Assembly: GCF_002102395.1 (NCBI RefSeq)
Contig: NZ_LQPZ01000008.1
Coordinates: forward strand, 186,001-250,000
From: Mycolicibacillus trivialis
GTDB lineage: Bacteria > Actinomycetota > Actinomycetes > Mycobacteriales > Mycobacteriaceae
Length of the DNA stretch: 64,000 nt
Direction of reading: 5' to 3'
Under the pieces are notes generated by a model. The model ran no database searches. It was given only the letters and a program-made list of their open reading frames with translations, and was not told where the DNA came from. Positions 40,334 through 54,427 of this stretch are shown here, one piece after another (the stretch's first letter is position 1; every line of letters starts with the position of its first letter). The position numbers and the translations under genes are program-made.

Positions 40334-41350
40334 GTGACGCAGGCGGCAATCGACAACTCCGACATCCTGGCGGTGGCCCGCGAACAGGTCCTCGAACGCG
40401 GCGAGGGCCTGAACAAGGACCAGGTGCTCGCGGTGCTGGAACTGCCCGAGGACCGGCTCGACGAGCTGCTGGAACTGGCCCACGAGGTGCGGATGCGCTG
40501 GAACGGCCCGGAGGTCGACGTCGAGGGCATCATCAGCCTCAAGACCGGCGGCTGCCCCGAGGACTGCCACTTCTGCTCGCAGTCCGGGCTGTTCGCCTCG
40601 CCGGTGCGCAGCGCCTGGCTCGACATCGACAACCTGGTGGAGTCGGCCAAGCAGACCGCCAAGAGCGGCGCCACCGAGTTCTGCATCGTGGCCGCGGTCC
40701 GCGGGCCCGACGAGCGGCTGATGTCCCAGCTGGCCGCGGGCATCGAGGCCATCCGCAGCGAGGTCGACATCCAGATCGCCGCGTCGCTGGGCATGCTCAC
40801 CCAGGACCAGGTGAACCGGCTGGCCGAGATGGGCGTGCACCGCTACAACCACAACCTGGAGACCGCCCGCTCGCACTTCCCCAACGTGGTCACCACCCAC
40901 ACCTGGGAGGAGCGCTGGGAGACCCTGACGATGGTGCGCGACGCCGGCATCGAGATGTGCTGCGGCGGGATCCTCGGCATGGGCGAGACCCTCGAGCAGC
41001 GCGCCGAGTTCGCCGTCGAGCTCGCCGAGCTGAACCCCGACGAGGTGCCGCTGAACTTCCTCAACCCGCGCCCGGGCACCCCGCTGGCCGACGCCGAGCT
41101 GGTGCCGGTGGCCGAGGCGCTGACCGCCATCGCCGCGTTCCGGCTGGCGCTGCCGCGCACCATGCTGCGGTTCAGCGGCGGGCGGGAGATCACCCTGGGC
41201 GACCTGGGCGCCAAGCGCGGCCTGCTCGGCGGCATCAACGCGGTGATCGTCGGCAACTACCTGACCACGCTGGGCCGCTCCATCGACGACGACCTGGAAA
41301 TGCTCGACGAGCTGCAGATGCCGCTCAAGGCGTTCAACGCCAGCCTGTGA
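40334..41350 (+). CDS. bioB: Biotin synthase
   Basis: A 338-residue radical SAM enzyme that inserts sulfur into dethiobiotin. The SAM-cluster motif CPEDCHFC (CxxxCxxC) is at about residues 75-82; further cysteine and Arg ligands for the auxiliary cluster lie in the barrel ([12 protein letters not shown]). AAGGGAG precedes the GTG by 6 bases. It is followed after 9 bases by bsaP, whose product mycobacterial BioB is reported to need. Confidence 0.96.
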   Translation: MTQAAIDNSDILAVAREQVLERGEGLNKDQVLAVLELPEDRLDELLELAHEVRMRWNGPEVDVEGIISLKTGGCPEDCHFCSQSGLFASPVRSAWLDIDNLVESAKQTAKSGATEFCIVAAVRGPDERLMSQLAAGIEAIRSEVDIQIAASLGMLTQDQVNRLAEMGVHRYNHNLETARSHFPNVVTTHTWEERWETLTMVRDAGIEMCCGGILGMGETLEQRAEFAVELAELNPDEVPLNFLNPRPGTPLADAELVPVAEALTAIAAFRLALPRTMLRFSGGREITLGDLGAKRGLLGGINAVIVGNYLTTLGRSIDDDLEMLDELQMPLKAFNASL

Positions 41351-41359
41351 TGCACCGTG

Positions 41360-41587
41360 ATGCTCGCTGAGCTGCCCGCCCCGGTGGGCGCCGGGGTCTA
41401 CAACGTCTACACCGGCGGGCCGGCGGGGTCCAGCCTGCCCACCGCCGCCCAGCTCGGTCTCGAACCGCCGCGGTACTGCGCCGGGTGCGGCAGGCGGATG
41501 GTCGTGCAGGTGCGTCCGGACGGCTGGCGGGCCCGCTGCGCCCGGCACGGCGAGGTCGACTCCGCCGAGCTGGACCCGCGCCGGTGA
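41360..41587 (+). CDS. bsaP: Biotin synthase auxiliary protein BsaP
   Basis: A 75-residue protein matching M. tuberculosis Rv1590, recently described as an accessory protein that mycobacterial biotin synthase requires. A conserved N-terminal [30 protein letters not shown] region is followed by CAGCGRRM and a later Cys (ARCARHG), which would hold an iron-sulfur cluster. ATG at 41360 or the GTG 3 bases upstream. It lies 9 bases after bioB and overlaps the next gene by 4 bases. Confidence 0.9.
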   Translation: MLAELPAPVGAGVYNVYTGGPAGSSLPTAAQLGLEPPRYCAGCGRRMVVQVRPDGWRARCARHGEVDSAELDPRR

Positions 41588-42204
41588 CCGCGCCGCCGCG
41601 CGTCCCGCGCGCCCGCGCGCTGAGCATCGTGATCGGCGGGTTGGCGGCGGCGGGGGTCGCGGTCGGCGGCCTGTGGGCCTGGCTGGCCCCGCCGGTGCAC
41701 GGGGTGGTGGCGCTGGCCCGCAGCGGCGAGCGCATCCACGCCTACCTGGGCAACGAGCACGACCACTTCTTCGACGCCGCGTTCCTGATGCTGGGCATGC
41801 TGGTGGCGGTCGCGGTGGTGGCGGCCGCCGCGGTGTGGCAGTGGCGCGCGCACCGCGGCCCGGCCATGGTGGTGGCGTTCTCGGCGGGCACGGTCGGCGC
41901 CGGGGTGCTGGCCACCGTCGTCGGTGAGCTGCTGGTCGCGGCGCGCTACGGCACCGTCGACGTCGCCGCCGCCCCGGTCACCCCCGATGACCGGATCTGG
42001 TACTTCACCCAGGCGCCGGGCGCCTTCTTCGGGCCGCTGCCGCTGCAGCTGGCGACCACCGTGGTGCTGCCCGCGGCGGCCGGGGCGCTGGCGTACGCGG
42101 TCGGGGTGGTCGCCGCGGTGCGCGACGACCTGGGCGCCTACCCGCCCGAGCCGCTCACAGCGGGCGCCGGCGGACCGCCCGCCCGGTCAGCAGCTGCGCG
42201 CTGA
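41584..42204 (+). CDS. DUF2567 membrane protein (Rv1591-like)
   Basis: A 206-residue membrane protein with four hydrophobic helices (around residues 13-33, 60-80, 91-113, 152-178) and a short external loop carrying [10 protein letters not shown]. It matches the DUF2567 protein Rv1591 that follows bioB-Rv1590 in M. tuberculosis. Function unknown. GTGA overlap with bsaP indicates coupling. Its last 50 bases overlap the 3' end of the convergent lipase gene. Confidence 0.82.
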   Translation: MTAPPRVPRARALSIVIGGLAAAGVAVGGLWAWLAPPVHGVVALARSGERIHAYLGNEHDHFFDAAFLMLGMLVAVAVVAAAAVWQWRAHRGPAMVVAFSAGTVGAGVLATVVGELLVAARYGTVDVAAAPVTPDDRIWYFTQAPGAFFGPLPLQLATTVVLPAAAGALAYAVGVVAAVRDDLGAYPPEPLTAGAGGPPARSAAAR

Positions 42205-43501
42205 CCACCGCCAGCCGGGCCATGCCCTGGTAGGTGGCCGGGTTGAACAGCGCCGGCCACCGGGTGCGCTCCCGGCGTTCGTCGTGCGGCCGGCCGGCGA
42301 ACCGGTCGGTCAGCCAGCGCAGCGACATCGGCGCCGACAGTGGATGCAGCAGCAGGTGCTCGCAGAACGCGTCGCGGTGGTAGGTGACGTGCGCGCCGCC
42401 GGCCCGGTAGGTGTCGGCGAGGGTGTCGATGTCGTCGACGCCGATGATCGGGTCGTGCACCGCCTGCACCAGCAGCACCGGCGGGGCCGGGGTCTGCACG
42501 CCGAGGCGGGTGTGGTGGAACACGTGCTGCACCGCGGGCAGGCTCAGCACCTGCTCCAGCGGCCAGTCGATGTAGTCGTCCATGTCGGTGCCGTGCAGCC
42601 GCAGCAGCGCCCCGATCGTGGTCATCGACTCCAGCGAGCGCAGCAGCCGGTGACCGTCCTCGGTGGCGTGCTCGTCGATCACCTCGCGCAGGCCGGGGTA
42701 GCGGTGGCTCAGCGCGGCGATCACCAGCGCGGGCAGCGCGGCGAACAGGGTGCCGTTGAGCCGGCGGAAGGTGTGGCCGAGGTCGCCGACCGGGGAGCCG
42801 AGCACCGCCCCGGCGATCTCGAGTTCGGGGGCGTACTGACCGCACAGTTCGGCGGCCCAGGCGCTGGCCAGCCCGCCGCCGGAGTAGCCCCACAGCCCGA
42901 TCGGGGCGTCGGCGGGCAGCGCGAGACGCTCACACGAGAGCGCGGCGCGCAGCCCGTCGAGTACCCGGTAGCCGGGTTCGTAGGGTGAGCCCCACAAGCC
43001 GCTGAGGCCCTCGTGGTCGGGGACCGACACGGTCCAGCCCTCGGCGAGCGCGGCACCGATGAGCAGGAACTCCAACTGGGCCAGCGAGCCGAGCGCCTTG
43101 GCGCCGCGGCGCAGCGCGTAGGACGGGAAGCAGCGGGAGGTGAGCGCGTCGATCGCGCACTGGTAGGACAGCAGCGGGTGGGTCGCCCCGGGCGCCCGGT
43201 CGGCGGGCACCAGCACGGTGGTGACCGAGGCCTCCGGCTCACCGTTCATGTCCTGGGTCCGGTAGAGCAGCTGGATCGCGGTGGCGCGCACCGGGATTCG
43301 TCCCAGGAAGGCCGGTTGGACGTCGCGGCTGCGCAACACCGTGCCGGGCCGGGAGTGCTCGTAGCCGGCCGGCGGCAGATAGAACGGGTCGTCGGTGGGC
43401 AGCGGCGGTGCGTCCTTGCTGCGCGGGCTGGGCAGCTCCTCGTGCGGCGGTTGGCCGATCCATTCCGGTTTCCCGGCCGTCGCGGCGCTGCCCAACTCCA
43501 T
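42155..43501 (-). CDS. Secretory-lipase-family alpha/beta hydrolase
   Basis: A 448-residue lipase (LIP/secretory lipase family, Rv1592c-like). The nucleophile elbow is G-Y-S-G-G in [17 protein letters not shown]; the acid Asp in [11 protein letters not shown] and the His near FCEHLLLH complete the triad. No clear signal peptide is seen despite the family name. It probably hydrolyses acyl esters; the M. tuberculosis ortholog sits at the same place. A strong hairpin lies 16-35 bases upstream of its ATG, between it and nrtR. Confidence 0.87.
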   Translation of the reverse strand: MELGSAATAGKPEWIGQPPHEELPSPRSKDAPPLPTDDPFYLPPAGYEHSRPGTVLRSRDVQPAFLGRIPVRATAIQLLYRTQDMNGEPEASVTTVLVPADRAPGATHPLLSYQCAIDALTSRCFPSYALRRGAKALGSLAQLEFLLIGAALAEGWTVSVPDHEGLSGLWGSPYEPGYRVLDGLRAALSCERLALPADAPIGLWGYSGGGLASAWAAELCGQYAPELEIAGAVLGSPVGDLGHTFRRLNGTLFAALPALVIAALSHRYPGLREVIDEHATEDGHRLLRSLESMTTIGALLRLHGTDMDDYIDWPLEQVLSLPAVQHVFHHTRLGVQTPAPPVLLVQAVHDPIIGVDDIDTLADTYRAGGAHVTYHRDAFCEHLLLHPLSAPMSLRWLTDRFAGRPHDERRERTRWPALFNPATYQGMARLAVVSAQLLTGRAVRRRPL

Positions 43502-43516
43502 CAGCTGTCTCCCTTC

Positions 43517-43536
43517 GCGGGCCGGTGTCGGCCCGC
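43517..43536 (-). terminator. Perfect hairpin between nrtR and lipase genes
   Basis: GCGGGCCG-loop of 4-CGGCCCGC, an 8-bp GC-only stem. No T-run follows on the minus strand; the next bases are the purine-rich ribosome site AAGGGAG of the lipase gene. It could end the nrtR transcript or hide that ribosome site. Confidence 0.4.
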
Positions 43537-43559
43537 AGACATTCTGACTTAAGAGGACG

Positions 43560-44270
43560 TTAAGAATCCAGTCGGGCCTCGCCGGGCGGGCGGAACGCGG
43601 CGAACTCGTCGGTGATGCGCAGCTCGGCGTCGCTGAACCGGTACAGCGCGGCCGGGCGCCCGCCGGACCGCCCGGACTGGGCGGTGGTGCCGGTGCGGCT
43701 GATCACCTTGCGCCGGCTCAGCACCCGCTGCAGGTTGGTCGCGTCGACCTGGTAGCCCAGCGCCGCCTCGTAGACGTCACGCAGCGTGGAGACCGCGAAT
43801 TCCGTTGGCGCCAAAGCGAACGCGATGTTGGTGTAGGACATCTTGGCGACCAGTCGGGCGCGAGCGTGGGCGACCATCGGCCCGTGGTCGAAGGCCATCC
43901 GCGGCAGGTCGGCCACCGGGTGCCAGCGGGTGTCCGACGGCAGCTCGGGCGTGGCGGGGGAGGGGACCAGCCCCAGGAAGGTGGCGGCCACGGTGCGCGG
44001 CCCGGGCATCCGGGCCGGGTCGGAGAACACCGCGAGTTGCTCCAGGTGGGCCAATTGTTGCAGGTCGACCTTCTCGGCCAGTTGGCGTGAGACCGAGCTG
44101 GTCAGGTCCTCGTCGTCGCGCAGCCGCCCGCCGGGCAGCGACCACGCGCCGCGGGCCGGTTCGCGGGCTCGCTGCCACAGCAGCACGCTGAGCTGGGGAT
44201 TCGTCGTCTCCAGGTCGCGAACCTGGAACACGACGGCGAGCACCTCGTGGCGAGTGTTACCATAAACCAT
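43560..44270 (-). CDS. nrtR: NrtR-type NAD biosynthesis regulator (Nudix + winged helix)
   Basis: A 236-residue repressor: N-terminal Nudix-fold domain and C-terminal winged helix (from about residue 150, [19 protein letters not shown]). The Nudix box is broken: G48-x5-E54 is kept but the REUxEExGU part reads R62-Q-L-A-E66-K-V-D-L, losing key metal-binding Glu residues, as in NrtR proteins that sense ADP-ribose instead of hydrolysing it. It is divergent from nadABC over a palindrome. TACAAT, 7 bases, ATG makes it leaderless, with its -10 in the centre of the operator. Equivalent to Rv1593c. Confidence 0.9.
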   Translation of the reverse strand: MVYGNTRHEVLAVVFQVRDLETTNPQLSVLLWQRAREPARGAWSLPGGRLRDDEDLTSSVSRQLAEKVDLQQLAHLEQLAVFSDPARMPGPRTVAATFLGLVPSPATPELPSDTRWHPVADLPRMAFDHGPMVAHARARLVAKMSYTNIAFALAPTEFAVSTLRDVYEAALGYQVDATNLQRVLSRRKVISRTGTTAQSGRSGGRPAALYRFSDAELRITDEFAAFRPPGEARLDS

Positions 44271-44293
44271 GTTTTCGATTGTAAGTCGAAAAC
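44271..44293. promoter_or_regulatory. NrtR operator
   Basis: Perfect inverted repeat GTTTTCGA-7 bases-TCGAAAAC. The spacer contains the minus-strand -10 (TACAAT at 44283-44278) of nrtR, and the operator ends next to the nrtR ATG. The nadA ATG is 22 bases to the other side. Bound NrtR should shut both promoters. Confidence 0.8.
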
Positions 44294-44315
44294 CGCTCCA
44301 GCGGAAGGAACGGCG

Positions 44316-45371
44316 ATGACGATCCTCAATCGCACCGAGACGGTCACCGCGGCCGAGCGCCTCGCGGCCCAGATCGTCGACACCCCGACCGGCTACGGCG
44401 GCGTCGAACCCGACCAACAGTGGGCCGAGGCGATCCGCGCGCTGGCGAAGGCCCGCAACGCCACGATCCTGGCGCACAACTACCAGCTGCCGGCCATCCA
44501 GGACATCGCCGACCACGTGGGGGACTCGCTGGCCCTGGCCCGCGCGGCGGCGGCCGCCGACGAGGACACCATCGTGTTCTGCGGGGTGCACTTCATGGCC
44601 GAGACCGCCAAGATCCTCAGCCCGGACAAGACCGTGCTCATCCCCGACCAGCGGGCGGGCTGCTCGCTGGCCGACTCCATCACCGCCGAGGACCTGGCCG
44701 AATGGAAGGCCGAACACCCCGGGGCGGTGGTGGTCTCCTACGTCAACACCACCGCGGCGGTCAAAGCCCTCACCGACTACTGCTGCACCTCGTCCAACGC
44801 GGTGGAGGTGGTCAACTCCATCGACCCCGACCGCGAGGTGCTGTTCTGCCCCGACCAGTTCCTCGGCGCGCACGTGCGCCGGCTCACCAACCGGGAGAAC
44901 ATGCACGTGTGGGCCGGCGAATGCCACGTGCACGCCGGCATCAACGGTGACGAGCTGACCGAGCAGACCCGCAACAACCCCGACGCCGAGCTGTTCGTGC
45001 ACCCCGAGTGCGGCTGCGCCACCTCGGCGCTGTACCTGGCCGGGGAGGGCGCGGTGCCCGAGGAGCGGGTGAAGATCCTGTCCACCGGCGGCATGCTGGA
45101 CGCCGCCCGGTCCACCGGCGCCAAACAGGTCCTGGTGGCCACCGAGGTCGGCATGCTCTACCAGCTGCGCAACGCCGCCCCCGACGTGGACTTCCGGGCG
45201 GTCAACGAGAAGGCGTCCTGCAAGTTCATGAAGATGATCACCCCGGCGGCGCTGCTGCGCTGCCTGCTCGAGGGCGCCGACGAGGTCGACGTCGACCCGG
45301 TCACCCGGGAGGCCGCCCTGGGCTCGGTGCAGCGCATGGTGGCGATCGGCCGGCCCGGCGGCGGCGAATGA
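44316..45371 (+). CDS. nadA: Quinolinate synthase
   Basis: A 351-residue iron-sulfur enzyme condensing iminoaspartate with dihydroxyacetone phosphate to quinolinate. [21 protein letters not shown] is conserved; cluster cysteines are in DYCCTSSN, and [15 protein letters not shown] holds an additional conserved Cys/His. GGAAGGA precedes the ATG by 8 bases. First gene of nadABC; overlaps nadB by 4 bases. Confidence 0.95.
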   Translation: MTILNRTETVTAAERLAAQIVDTPTGYGGVEPDQQWAEAIRALAKARNATILAHNYQLPAIQDIADHVGDSLALARAAAAADEDTIVFCGVHFMAETAKILSPDKTVLIPDQRAGCSLADSITAEDLAEWKAEHPGAVVVSYVNTTAAVKALTDYCCTSSNAVEVVNSIDPDREVLFCPDQFLGAHVRRLTNRENMHVWAGECHVHAGINGDELTEQTRNNPDAELFVHPECGCATSALYLAGEGAVPEERVKILSTGGMLDAARSTGAKQVLVATEVGMLYQLRNAAPDVDFRAVNEKASCKFMKMITPAALLRCLLEGADEVDVDPVTREAALGSVQRMVAIGRPGGGE

Positions 45372-46936
45372 CGCTGCGCCCGGCCTGGCGCCAGCGGGTC
45401 GACGTCGCGGTCGTCGGCACCGGGGTGGCCGGGCTCGCGGCCGGACTGGCCGCGCACCGGGCCGGCGCCCGGGTGGTGGTGCTGACCAAGGCCGGCACCG
45501 GCCGGGAGGCCACCGCGACCCGCTACGCGCAGGGGGGCATCGCGGTGGTGGTGCCCGACACCGACGACTCGGTGGCCGCGCACGTCGCCGACACGCTGGC
45601 CGCCGGCGGCGGGCTGTGCGACCCCGACGCGGTGGGGTCCATCGTCGCCGACGGCTACCGCGCGGTGGCCGCGCTGGTCGCCGACGGCGCCCGCTTCGAC
45701 ACCGCGGGCACCGGCCGCTGGTCGCTCACCCGGGAGGGCGGGCACTCCCGGCGCCGCATCGTGCACGCCGGCGGTGACGCCACCGGCGCCGAGGTGCAGC
45801 GCGCCCTGGATTCCGCGGCGGCCGGGCTGGAGATCCGCACCGGGCACCTGGTGGTGGAGGTGCTGCACGACGCCGCCGTCACCGGCGTGCAGGTGCTCAC
45901 CGCCGACGGCGTCGGGGTGATCGAGGCGCCGTCGGTCATCCTGGCCACCGGCGGGCTCGGCCAGCTCTACCGGGCCACCACCAACCCGGCGGTGGCCACC
46001 GCCGACGGCCTGGCCCTGGCGCTGACCGCCGGGGTGCCGGTCTCCGATGTGGAGTTCATCCAGTTCCACCCCACCATGCTGTTCGGCGGGCCGGGCGGTG
46101 CGCGCCGGCCGCTGGTCACCGAGGCGATCCGCGGCGAGGGCGCCCGGCTGGTCGACGCGCACGGCGACCCGGTCACCGCGGGCGTGCACCCGATGGGCGA
46201 TCTGGCCCCGCGCGACGTGGTGGCCGCCGCGATCGACGCCCGGATGGCGGCCACCGGCGCCCCGTGCGTCTACCTCGACGCCCGCCACCTGCCCGCTGTG
46301 GCCGAGCGGTTCCCGACCGTGACCGCCGCCTGCCGCGCCATCGGCGTCGACCCGGCCCGCCAGCCGATCCCGGTGGTGCCCGGGGCGCACTACAGCTGCG
46401 GCGGGGTGCGCACCGACGTGGCCGGGCGCACGGCGCTGCCGGGCCTGTTCGCCGCCGGCGAGGTGGCCCGCACCGGGATGCACGGCGCCAACCGGCTGGC
46501 CTCCAACAGCCTGCTCGAGGGCCTGGTGGTCGGGGAGCGCGCCGGCCGCGCCGCCGCCGCGCACGCCCGGGGCGCCGGTGGGGCGCACGCGGTCTGGCTG
46601 GAGCCGCCGCACCGCGCGGTGCTGCCCCGCGCCGAACTGCAGCAGGCGATGGCCCGGGACGCCTCGGTGGTGCGCGACGCCGCCGGCCTGGACCGGCTCG
46701 CCGCCGTGCTGGGCGCCGCCGAGACCCGGCCGGTGCGCAGCCGCGCCGACGTCGAGGACAGTGCGCTGACCCTGGCCGCCCGCGCGGTGCTGGCCGCGGC
46801 GTCCGCGCGCACCGAGAGCCGCGGCTGCCACCACCGCCGCGACCACCCCGACCCGGACCCCGCACAGGCGGTGAGCATCGACATCCGGGCCCACGGCCTG
46901 GCCGTCGGCGCCGCGGCGACGGTGGCGGTGGCGTGA
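45368..46936 (+). CDS. nadB: L-aspartate oxidase
   Basis: A 522-residue FAD enzyme oxidising L-aspartate to iminoaspartate. [20 protein letters not shown] is the FAD-binding motif; [19 protein letters not shown] and [13 protein letters not shown] follow, and [21 protein letters not shown] is the conserved C-terminal signature. A helical cap ends the protein. The ATG overlaps nadA (ATGA), and its stop overlaps the nadC ATG by one base (TGATG). Confidence 0.95.
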   Translation: MTLRPAWRQRVDVAVVGTGVAGLAAGLAAHRAGARVVVLTKAGTGREATATRYAQGGIAVVVPDTDDSVAAHVADTLAAGGGLCDPDAVGSIVADGYRAVAALVADGARFDTAGTGRWSLTREGGHSRRRIVHAGGDATGAEVQRALDSAAAGLEIRTGHLVVEVLHDAAVTGVQVLTADGVGVIEAPSVILATGGLGQLYRATTNPAVATADGLALALTAGVPVSDVEFIQFHPTMLFGGPGGARRPLVTEAIRGEGARLVDAHGDPVTAGVHPMGDLAPRDVVAAAIDARMAATGAPCVYLDARHLPAVAERFPTVTAACRAIGVDPARQPIPVVPGAHYSCGGVRTDVAGRTALPGLFAAGEVARTGMHGANRLASNSLLEGLVVGERAGRAAAAHARGAGGAHAVWLEPPHRAVLPRAELQQAMARDASVVRDAAGLDRLAAVLGAAETRPVRSRADVEDSALTLAARAVLAAASARTESRGCHHRRDHPDPDPAQAVSIDIRAHGLAVGAAATVAVA

Positions 46937-47793
46937 TGGCGCTGACCGAACTCGAGTTCGCCGAGGCCCGCGCCGTCATCGGCCGCGCCCTCGACGAGGA
47001 CCTGCGCTACGGCCCGGACATCACCACGCTGGCCACCGTGGAGGAGGGGGCGATGGCCACGGCCTCGCTGGTCACCCGCGCCCCCGGGGTGATCGCCGGG
47101 GTGGATCTGGCGCTGGTGGTGCTGCACGAGGTGCTCGGCCCGGAGGGCTTCCGCATCGTCGACCGGATCGAGGACGGCGCCCGGGTGGACGCCGGGGCGC
47201 CGCTGCTGACCGTGGAGGCGCTGACCCTGGGGCTGCTCACCGCCGAACGCACCCTGCTGAACCTGGTGTGCCACCTGTCCGGGGTGGCCACCGCCACCGC
47301 CGCCTGGGTGGACGCGGTGAGCGGCACCAAGGCCCGCATCCGCGACACCCGCAAGACCCTGCCCGGGCTGCGCGCCCTGCAGAAGTACGCGGTGCGGGTC
47401 GGCGGCGGCGTCAACCACCGGATGGGGCTCGGCGACGCCGCGCTGATCAAGGACAACCACGTCGCGGCCGCCGGTTCGGTGGTGGCCGCGCTGCGCGCCG
47501 TCCGCGAGACCGCCCCCACCGTGCCCTGCGAGGTGGAGGTGGACTCCCTCGAACAACTCGACGAGGTGCTCGCCGAGGAGGTCGAGTTGGTGCTGCTGGA
47601 CAATTTCCCGGTCTGGCAGACCCAGGTCGCGGTGCAGCGCCGCGACACCAGGGCACCGGGGGTGCTGCTGGAGTCCTCCGGCGGGCTGGAGCTGGACACC
47701 GCCGCCGAATACGCGGCGACCGGCGTCGACTACCTGGCCGTGGGGGCGCTCACCCACTCGGTGCGGGTGCTCGACATCGGCCTGGACATGTGA
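46936..47793 (+). CDS. nadC: Nicotinate-nucleotide pyrophosphorylase (quinolinate PRTase)
   Basis: A 285-residue quinolinate phosphoribosyltransferase making nicotinate mononucleotide. DITTLATV near the start, ERTLLNLVCHLSGVATAT, RDTRKTLPGLRALQKYAVRVGGGVNHR (substrate-binding basic residues), LIKDNHVAAAG and VEVDSLEQ are diagnostic. It completes the de novo NAD route started by nadAB in the same operon. Confidence 0.96.
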   Translation: MALTELEFAEARAVIGRALDEDLRYGPDITTLATVEEGAMATASLVTRAPGVIAGVDLALVVLHEVLGPEGFRIVDRIEDGARVDAGAPLLTVEALTLGLLTAERTLLNLVCHLSGVATATAAWVDAVSGTKARIRDTRKTLPGLRALQKYAVRVGGGVNHRMGLGDAALIKDNHVAAAGSVVAALRAVRETAPTVPCEVEVDSLEQLDEVLAEEVELVLLDNFPVWQTQVAVQRRDTRAPGVLLESSGGLELDTAAEYAATGVDYLAVGALTHSVRVLDIGLDM

Positions 47794-47808
47794 AGCGGAC
47801 GGGCCCGC

Positions 47809-51425
<3,617 letters not shown>

Positions 51426-51429
<4 letters not shown>

Positions 51430-52055
51430 CCGGTCCGACCGGACCGTCGGTGGTGGTGCTCGACTACGGGTCGGGCAACCTGCGTTCGGCGCAACGCGCC
51501 CTGGAACGGGCCGGTGCCCGGGTCAGCGTCACCGCCGACGCCGCGGCGGCCGGCGCCGCCGACGGGCTGGTGGTGCCCGGCGTCGGGGCGTTCGCGGCCT
51601 GCATGGCCGGGCTGCTGGACATCGGCGGGGACCGGATCATCGCCGACCGGCTCGCGGCCGGGCGCCCGGTGCTGGGCGTCTGTGTGGGCATGCAGATCCT
51701 GTTCGCCCGCGGGGTGGAGTTCGGCGTCGAGACCGCCGGCTGCGGCCGCTGGCCCGGCTCGGTGACTCGGCTGGACGCACCGGTCATCCCGCACATGGGC
51801 TGGAACACCGTCGACGCCGCCGCCGGCAGCACACTGCTGCACGGCATCGCGGCGGGCACCCGGTTCTACTTCGTGCACTCCTACGCCGCCCAGACCTGGA
51901 CCGGCGCGCCCGACGCACGGGTGAGCTGGACCACCCACCACACCCGGTTCGTGGCCGCGGTGGAGGACGGGCCGTTGGCCGCCACCCAGTTCCACCCGGA
52001 GAAGAGCGGCGACGCCGGTGCGCGGCTGCTGCGCAACTGGGTCGGCGGGCTGTGA
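51426..52055 (+). CDS. hisH: Imidazole glycerol phosphate synthase, glutaminase subunit
   Basis: A 209-residue class I glutamine amidotransferase supplying ammonia to His[16 protein letters not shown] at the N-terminus, nucleophile Cys in [11 protein letters not shown], and FHPEKSG with the catalytic His-Glu. GTGA overlap with hisB. Works as a complex with HisF, encoded two genes further on. Confidence 0.95.
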
Positions 52056-52057
52056 GT

Positions 52058-52063
52058 TAGGGT
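52058..52063 (+). promoter_or_regulatory. Possible internal promoter for hisA
   Basis: TAGGGT, 8 bases, then the hisA GTG. It lies in the only gap (16 bases) of the upper his operon and would let hisA-impA-hisF-hisI be made without hisDCBH. Confidence 0.35.
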
Positions 52064-52071
52064 CGGTTCCC

Positions 52072-52818
52072 GTGGCGCTCATTCTTCTTCCCGCGGTCGA
52101 TGTGGTCGACGGCCGTGCCGTGCGGCTGGTGCAGGGCAAGGCCGGCAGCGAGACCGAATACGGTTCGGCGCTGGAGGCCGCGCTGGGCTGGCAACGCGAT
52201 GGCGCCGAGTGGATCCACCTGGTCGACCTGGACGCCGCGTTCGGGCGCGGCTCCAACCGCGAGCTGCTGGCCGAGGTCGTCGGCCGCCTCGACGTCAAGG
52301 TCGAGCTCTCCGGCGGCATCCGCGACGACGACTCGCTGGCCGCGGCGCTGGCCACCGGCTGTGCCCGGATCAATCTGGGAACCGCCGCGCTGGAGAACCC
52401 GCAGTGGTGCTCGCGGGTGCTGGCCGAGCACGGCGACCGGATCGCGGTCGGGCTCGACGTGCAGATCGACCGCGGCAATCCGGACGGTGAGCACCGGCTG
52501 CGCGGCCGCGGCTGGGAGAGCGACGGCGGGGAGCTGTGGCCGGTGCTCGAACGCCTGGACAGCGAGGGCTGTTCGCGTTTCGTGGTCACCGACGTCACCA
52601 AGGACGGCACCCTGGAGGGACCGAACCTGGATCTGCTGCGCAACGTCGCCGAATGCACCGACGCGCCGGTGATCGCCTCCGGCGGGGTGTCCAGCCTCGA
52701 CGACCTGCGGGCGATCGCCGAACTCACGGAATCCGGGGTGGAGGGCGCGATCGTCGGCAAGGCGCTCTACGCGGGCCGGTTCACCCTGCCGCAAGCCCTG
52801 TTAGCGGTGCGGGAGTAG
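52072..52818 (+). CDS. hisA: ProFAR isomerase, probable dual HisA/TrpF (PriA)
   Basis: A 248-residue TIM-barrel isomerase. [20 protein letters not shown] and GGIRDDDSL hold the catalytic Asp and phosphate loop; [16 protein letters not shown] and [12 protein letters not shown] the second half. In actinobacteria this enzyme (PriA) also isomerises phosphoribosyl anthranilate for tryptophan; sequence alone cannot prove that here, and I saw no trpF in the window. GTG start. Confidence 0.95.
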   Translation: MALILLPAVDVVDGRAVRLVQGKAGSETEYGSALEAALGWQRDGAEWIHLVDLDAAFGRGSNRELLAEVVGRLDVKVELSGGIRDDDSLAAALATGCARINLGTAALENPQWCSRVLAEHGDRIAVGLDVQIDRGNPDGEHRLRGRGWESDGGELWPVLERLDSEGCSRFVVTDVTKDGTLEGPNLDLLRNVAECTDAPVIASGGVSSLDDLRAIAELTESGVEGAIVGKALYAGRFTLPQALLAVRE

Positions 52819-52824
52819 ACCCCG

Positions 52825-53640
52825 GTGGCGCCCGACACCGCCCAACTCAACGCCCTGGTGACCGAGGCGTCGCGCATCCTCGACGACGCGAGCGAACCGT
52901 TCCTGGCCGGGCACCGCGCGGACTCCGCGATCCGCAAGAACGGCAACGACTTCGCCACCGAGGTGGACCTGGCCATCGAACGCCAGGTGACCGACGCGCT
53001 CACCGCGGCGACCGGAATCGGGGTGCACGGCGAGGAATTCGGCGGCACGCCCATCGATGCGCCGCTGGTGTGGGTGCTCGACCCGATCGACGGGACCTTC
53101 AACTACGCCGCGGGCTCGCCGATGGCGGGCATCCTGCTCGGGCTGCTGCACGACGGTGAACCGGTGGCCGGACTGACCTGGCTGCCGTTCACCGGTCAGC
53201 GCTACACCGCGGTGACCGGTGGGCCGCTGCGCGACAACGGCGTTGAACGTCCGGCGCTGACCAACGGCGCACTGTCCGACGCGATCGTCGGGATCGGCAC
53301 CTTCAACGTCGACTGGCGCGGCCGGTTCCCGGGCCGCTACCGGCTGGCCATCCTGGAGAACCTCAGCCGGGTCACCTCTCGGCCCCGCATGCACGGCGCC
53401 ACCGGTATCGACCTCGCCTACGTGGCCGACGGGATCCTCGGCGGGGCGATCAGTTTCGGCGATCACATCTGGGACCACGCGGCCGGGGTCGCGCTGGTGC
53501 GCGCCGCCGGCGGCGTCGTCACCGACCTGGCCGGAGCGTCGTGGACCGCCACGTCGCGCTCGGCGCTGGCCGCCGCACCCGGTGTGCACGAACAGATCCT
53601 GGACATCCTGCACCGCACCGGAACACCGGAGGACTACTGA
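52825..53640 (+). CDS. impA: Inositol monophosphatase family protein ImpA
   Basis: A 271-residue Mg-dependent phosphatase of the inositol monophosphatase family. HGEEFGG and [15 protein letters not shown] (metal-binding DPxDGT) and the later [18 protein letters not shown] motif are present. It lies within the his operon between hisA and hisF as impA (Rv1604) does; it may act on inositol phosphate or serve another phosphatase role. GTG start 6 bases after hisA. Confidence 0.9.
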   Translation: MAPDTAQLNALVTEASRILDDASEPFLAGHRADSAIRKNGNDFATEVDLAIERQVTDALTAATGIGVHGEEFGGTPIDAPLVWVLDPIDGTFNYAAGSPMAGILLGLLHDGEPVAGLTWLPFTGQRYTAVTGGPLRDNGVERPALTNGALSDAIVGIGTFNVDWRGRFPGRYRLAILENLSRVTSRPRMHGATGIDLAYVADGILGGAISFGDHIWDHAAGVALVRAAGGVVTDLAGASWTATSRSALAAAPGVHEQILDILHRTGTPEDY

Positions 53641-53641
53641 G

Positions 53642-54427
53642 ATGAGTACCGCCAACGACGTCGCCGTTCGGGTGATCCCGTGCCTGGACGTCGACGACGG
53701 CCGGGTGGTCAAGGGCGTCAACTTCGCCAACCTGCGCGACGCCGGCGACCCGGTCGAACTCGCCGCGCGTTACGACGCGGAGGGCGCCGACGAGCTGACC
53801 TTCCTGGACGTCACCGCGTCGTCCTCCGGGCGGGCCACCATGCTCGACGTGGTCCGCCACACCGCCGAGCAGGTGTTCATCCCGCTGACCGTCGGCGGCG
53901 GGGTGCGCAGCGTCGCCGACGTGGACGCGCTGCTGCGGGCCGGGGCGGACAAGGTCTCGGTGAACACCGCTGCCATCGCCCGCCCCGAACTGCTGGCGGA
54001 ACTGTCCCGGCAGTTCGGGTCGCAGTGCATCATGTTGTCGGTCGATGCGCGCACCGTGCCCGAGGGCGGCGAGCCGACCGCGTCGGGCTGGGAGGTCACC
54101 ACCCACGGCGGGCGGCGCGGCACCGGCATCGACGCGATCGAGTGGGCGGTGCGCGGTGCGGAACTCGGGGTGGGGGAGATCCTGCTGAACTCGATGGACG
54201 CCGACGGCACCAAGGCGGGCTTCGACCTGCCGATGCTGGCCGCGGTCCGCGCGTCGGTGCGGGTTCCGGTGATCGCCAGCGGCGGCGCGGGCGCCGTGGA
54301 GCACTTCGCTCCCGCGGTGCGCGCCGGTGCGGACGCGGTGCTGGCCGCCAGTGTCTTCCACTTCGGGGAGCTGACCATCCCGCAGGTGAAGGCCGCGATG
54401 GCCGCCGACGGGATCCTGGTGCGATGA
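53642..54427 (+). CDS. hisF: Imidazole glycerol phosphate synthase, cyclase subunit
   Basis: A 261-residue TIM barrel forming imidazole glycerol phosphate and [23 protein letters not shown] with the catalytic Asp, [17 protein letters not shown], and [18 protein letters not shown] (second Asp) are diagnostic. ATG one base after the impA stop; overlaps hisI by 4 bases. Confidence 0.97.
   Translation: MSTANDVAVRVIPCLDVDDGRVVKGVNFANLRDAGDPVELAARYDAEGADELTFLDVTASSSGRATMLDVVRHTAEQVFIPLTVGGGVRSVADVDALLRAGADKVSVNTAAIARPELLAELSRQFGSQCIMLSVDARTVPEGGEPTASGWEVTTHGGRRGTGIDAIEWAVRGAELGVGEILLNSMDADGTKAGFDLPMLAAVRASVRVPVIASGGAGAVEHFAPAVRAGADAVLAASVFHFGELTIPQVKAAMAADGILVR

Noticed and set aside
43560..45002. 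Extended minus-strand frame joining nrtR with antisense of nadA
   Set aside because: NrtR homology begins at the ATG at 44270; the upstream part is antisense to nadA and lies beyond the operator and promoter.
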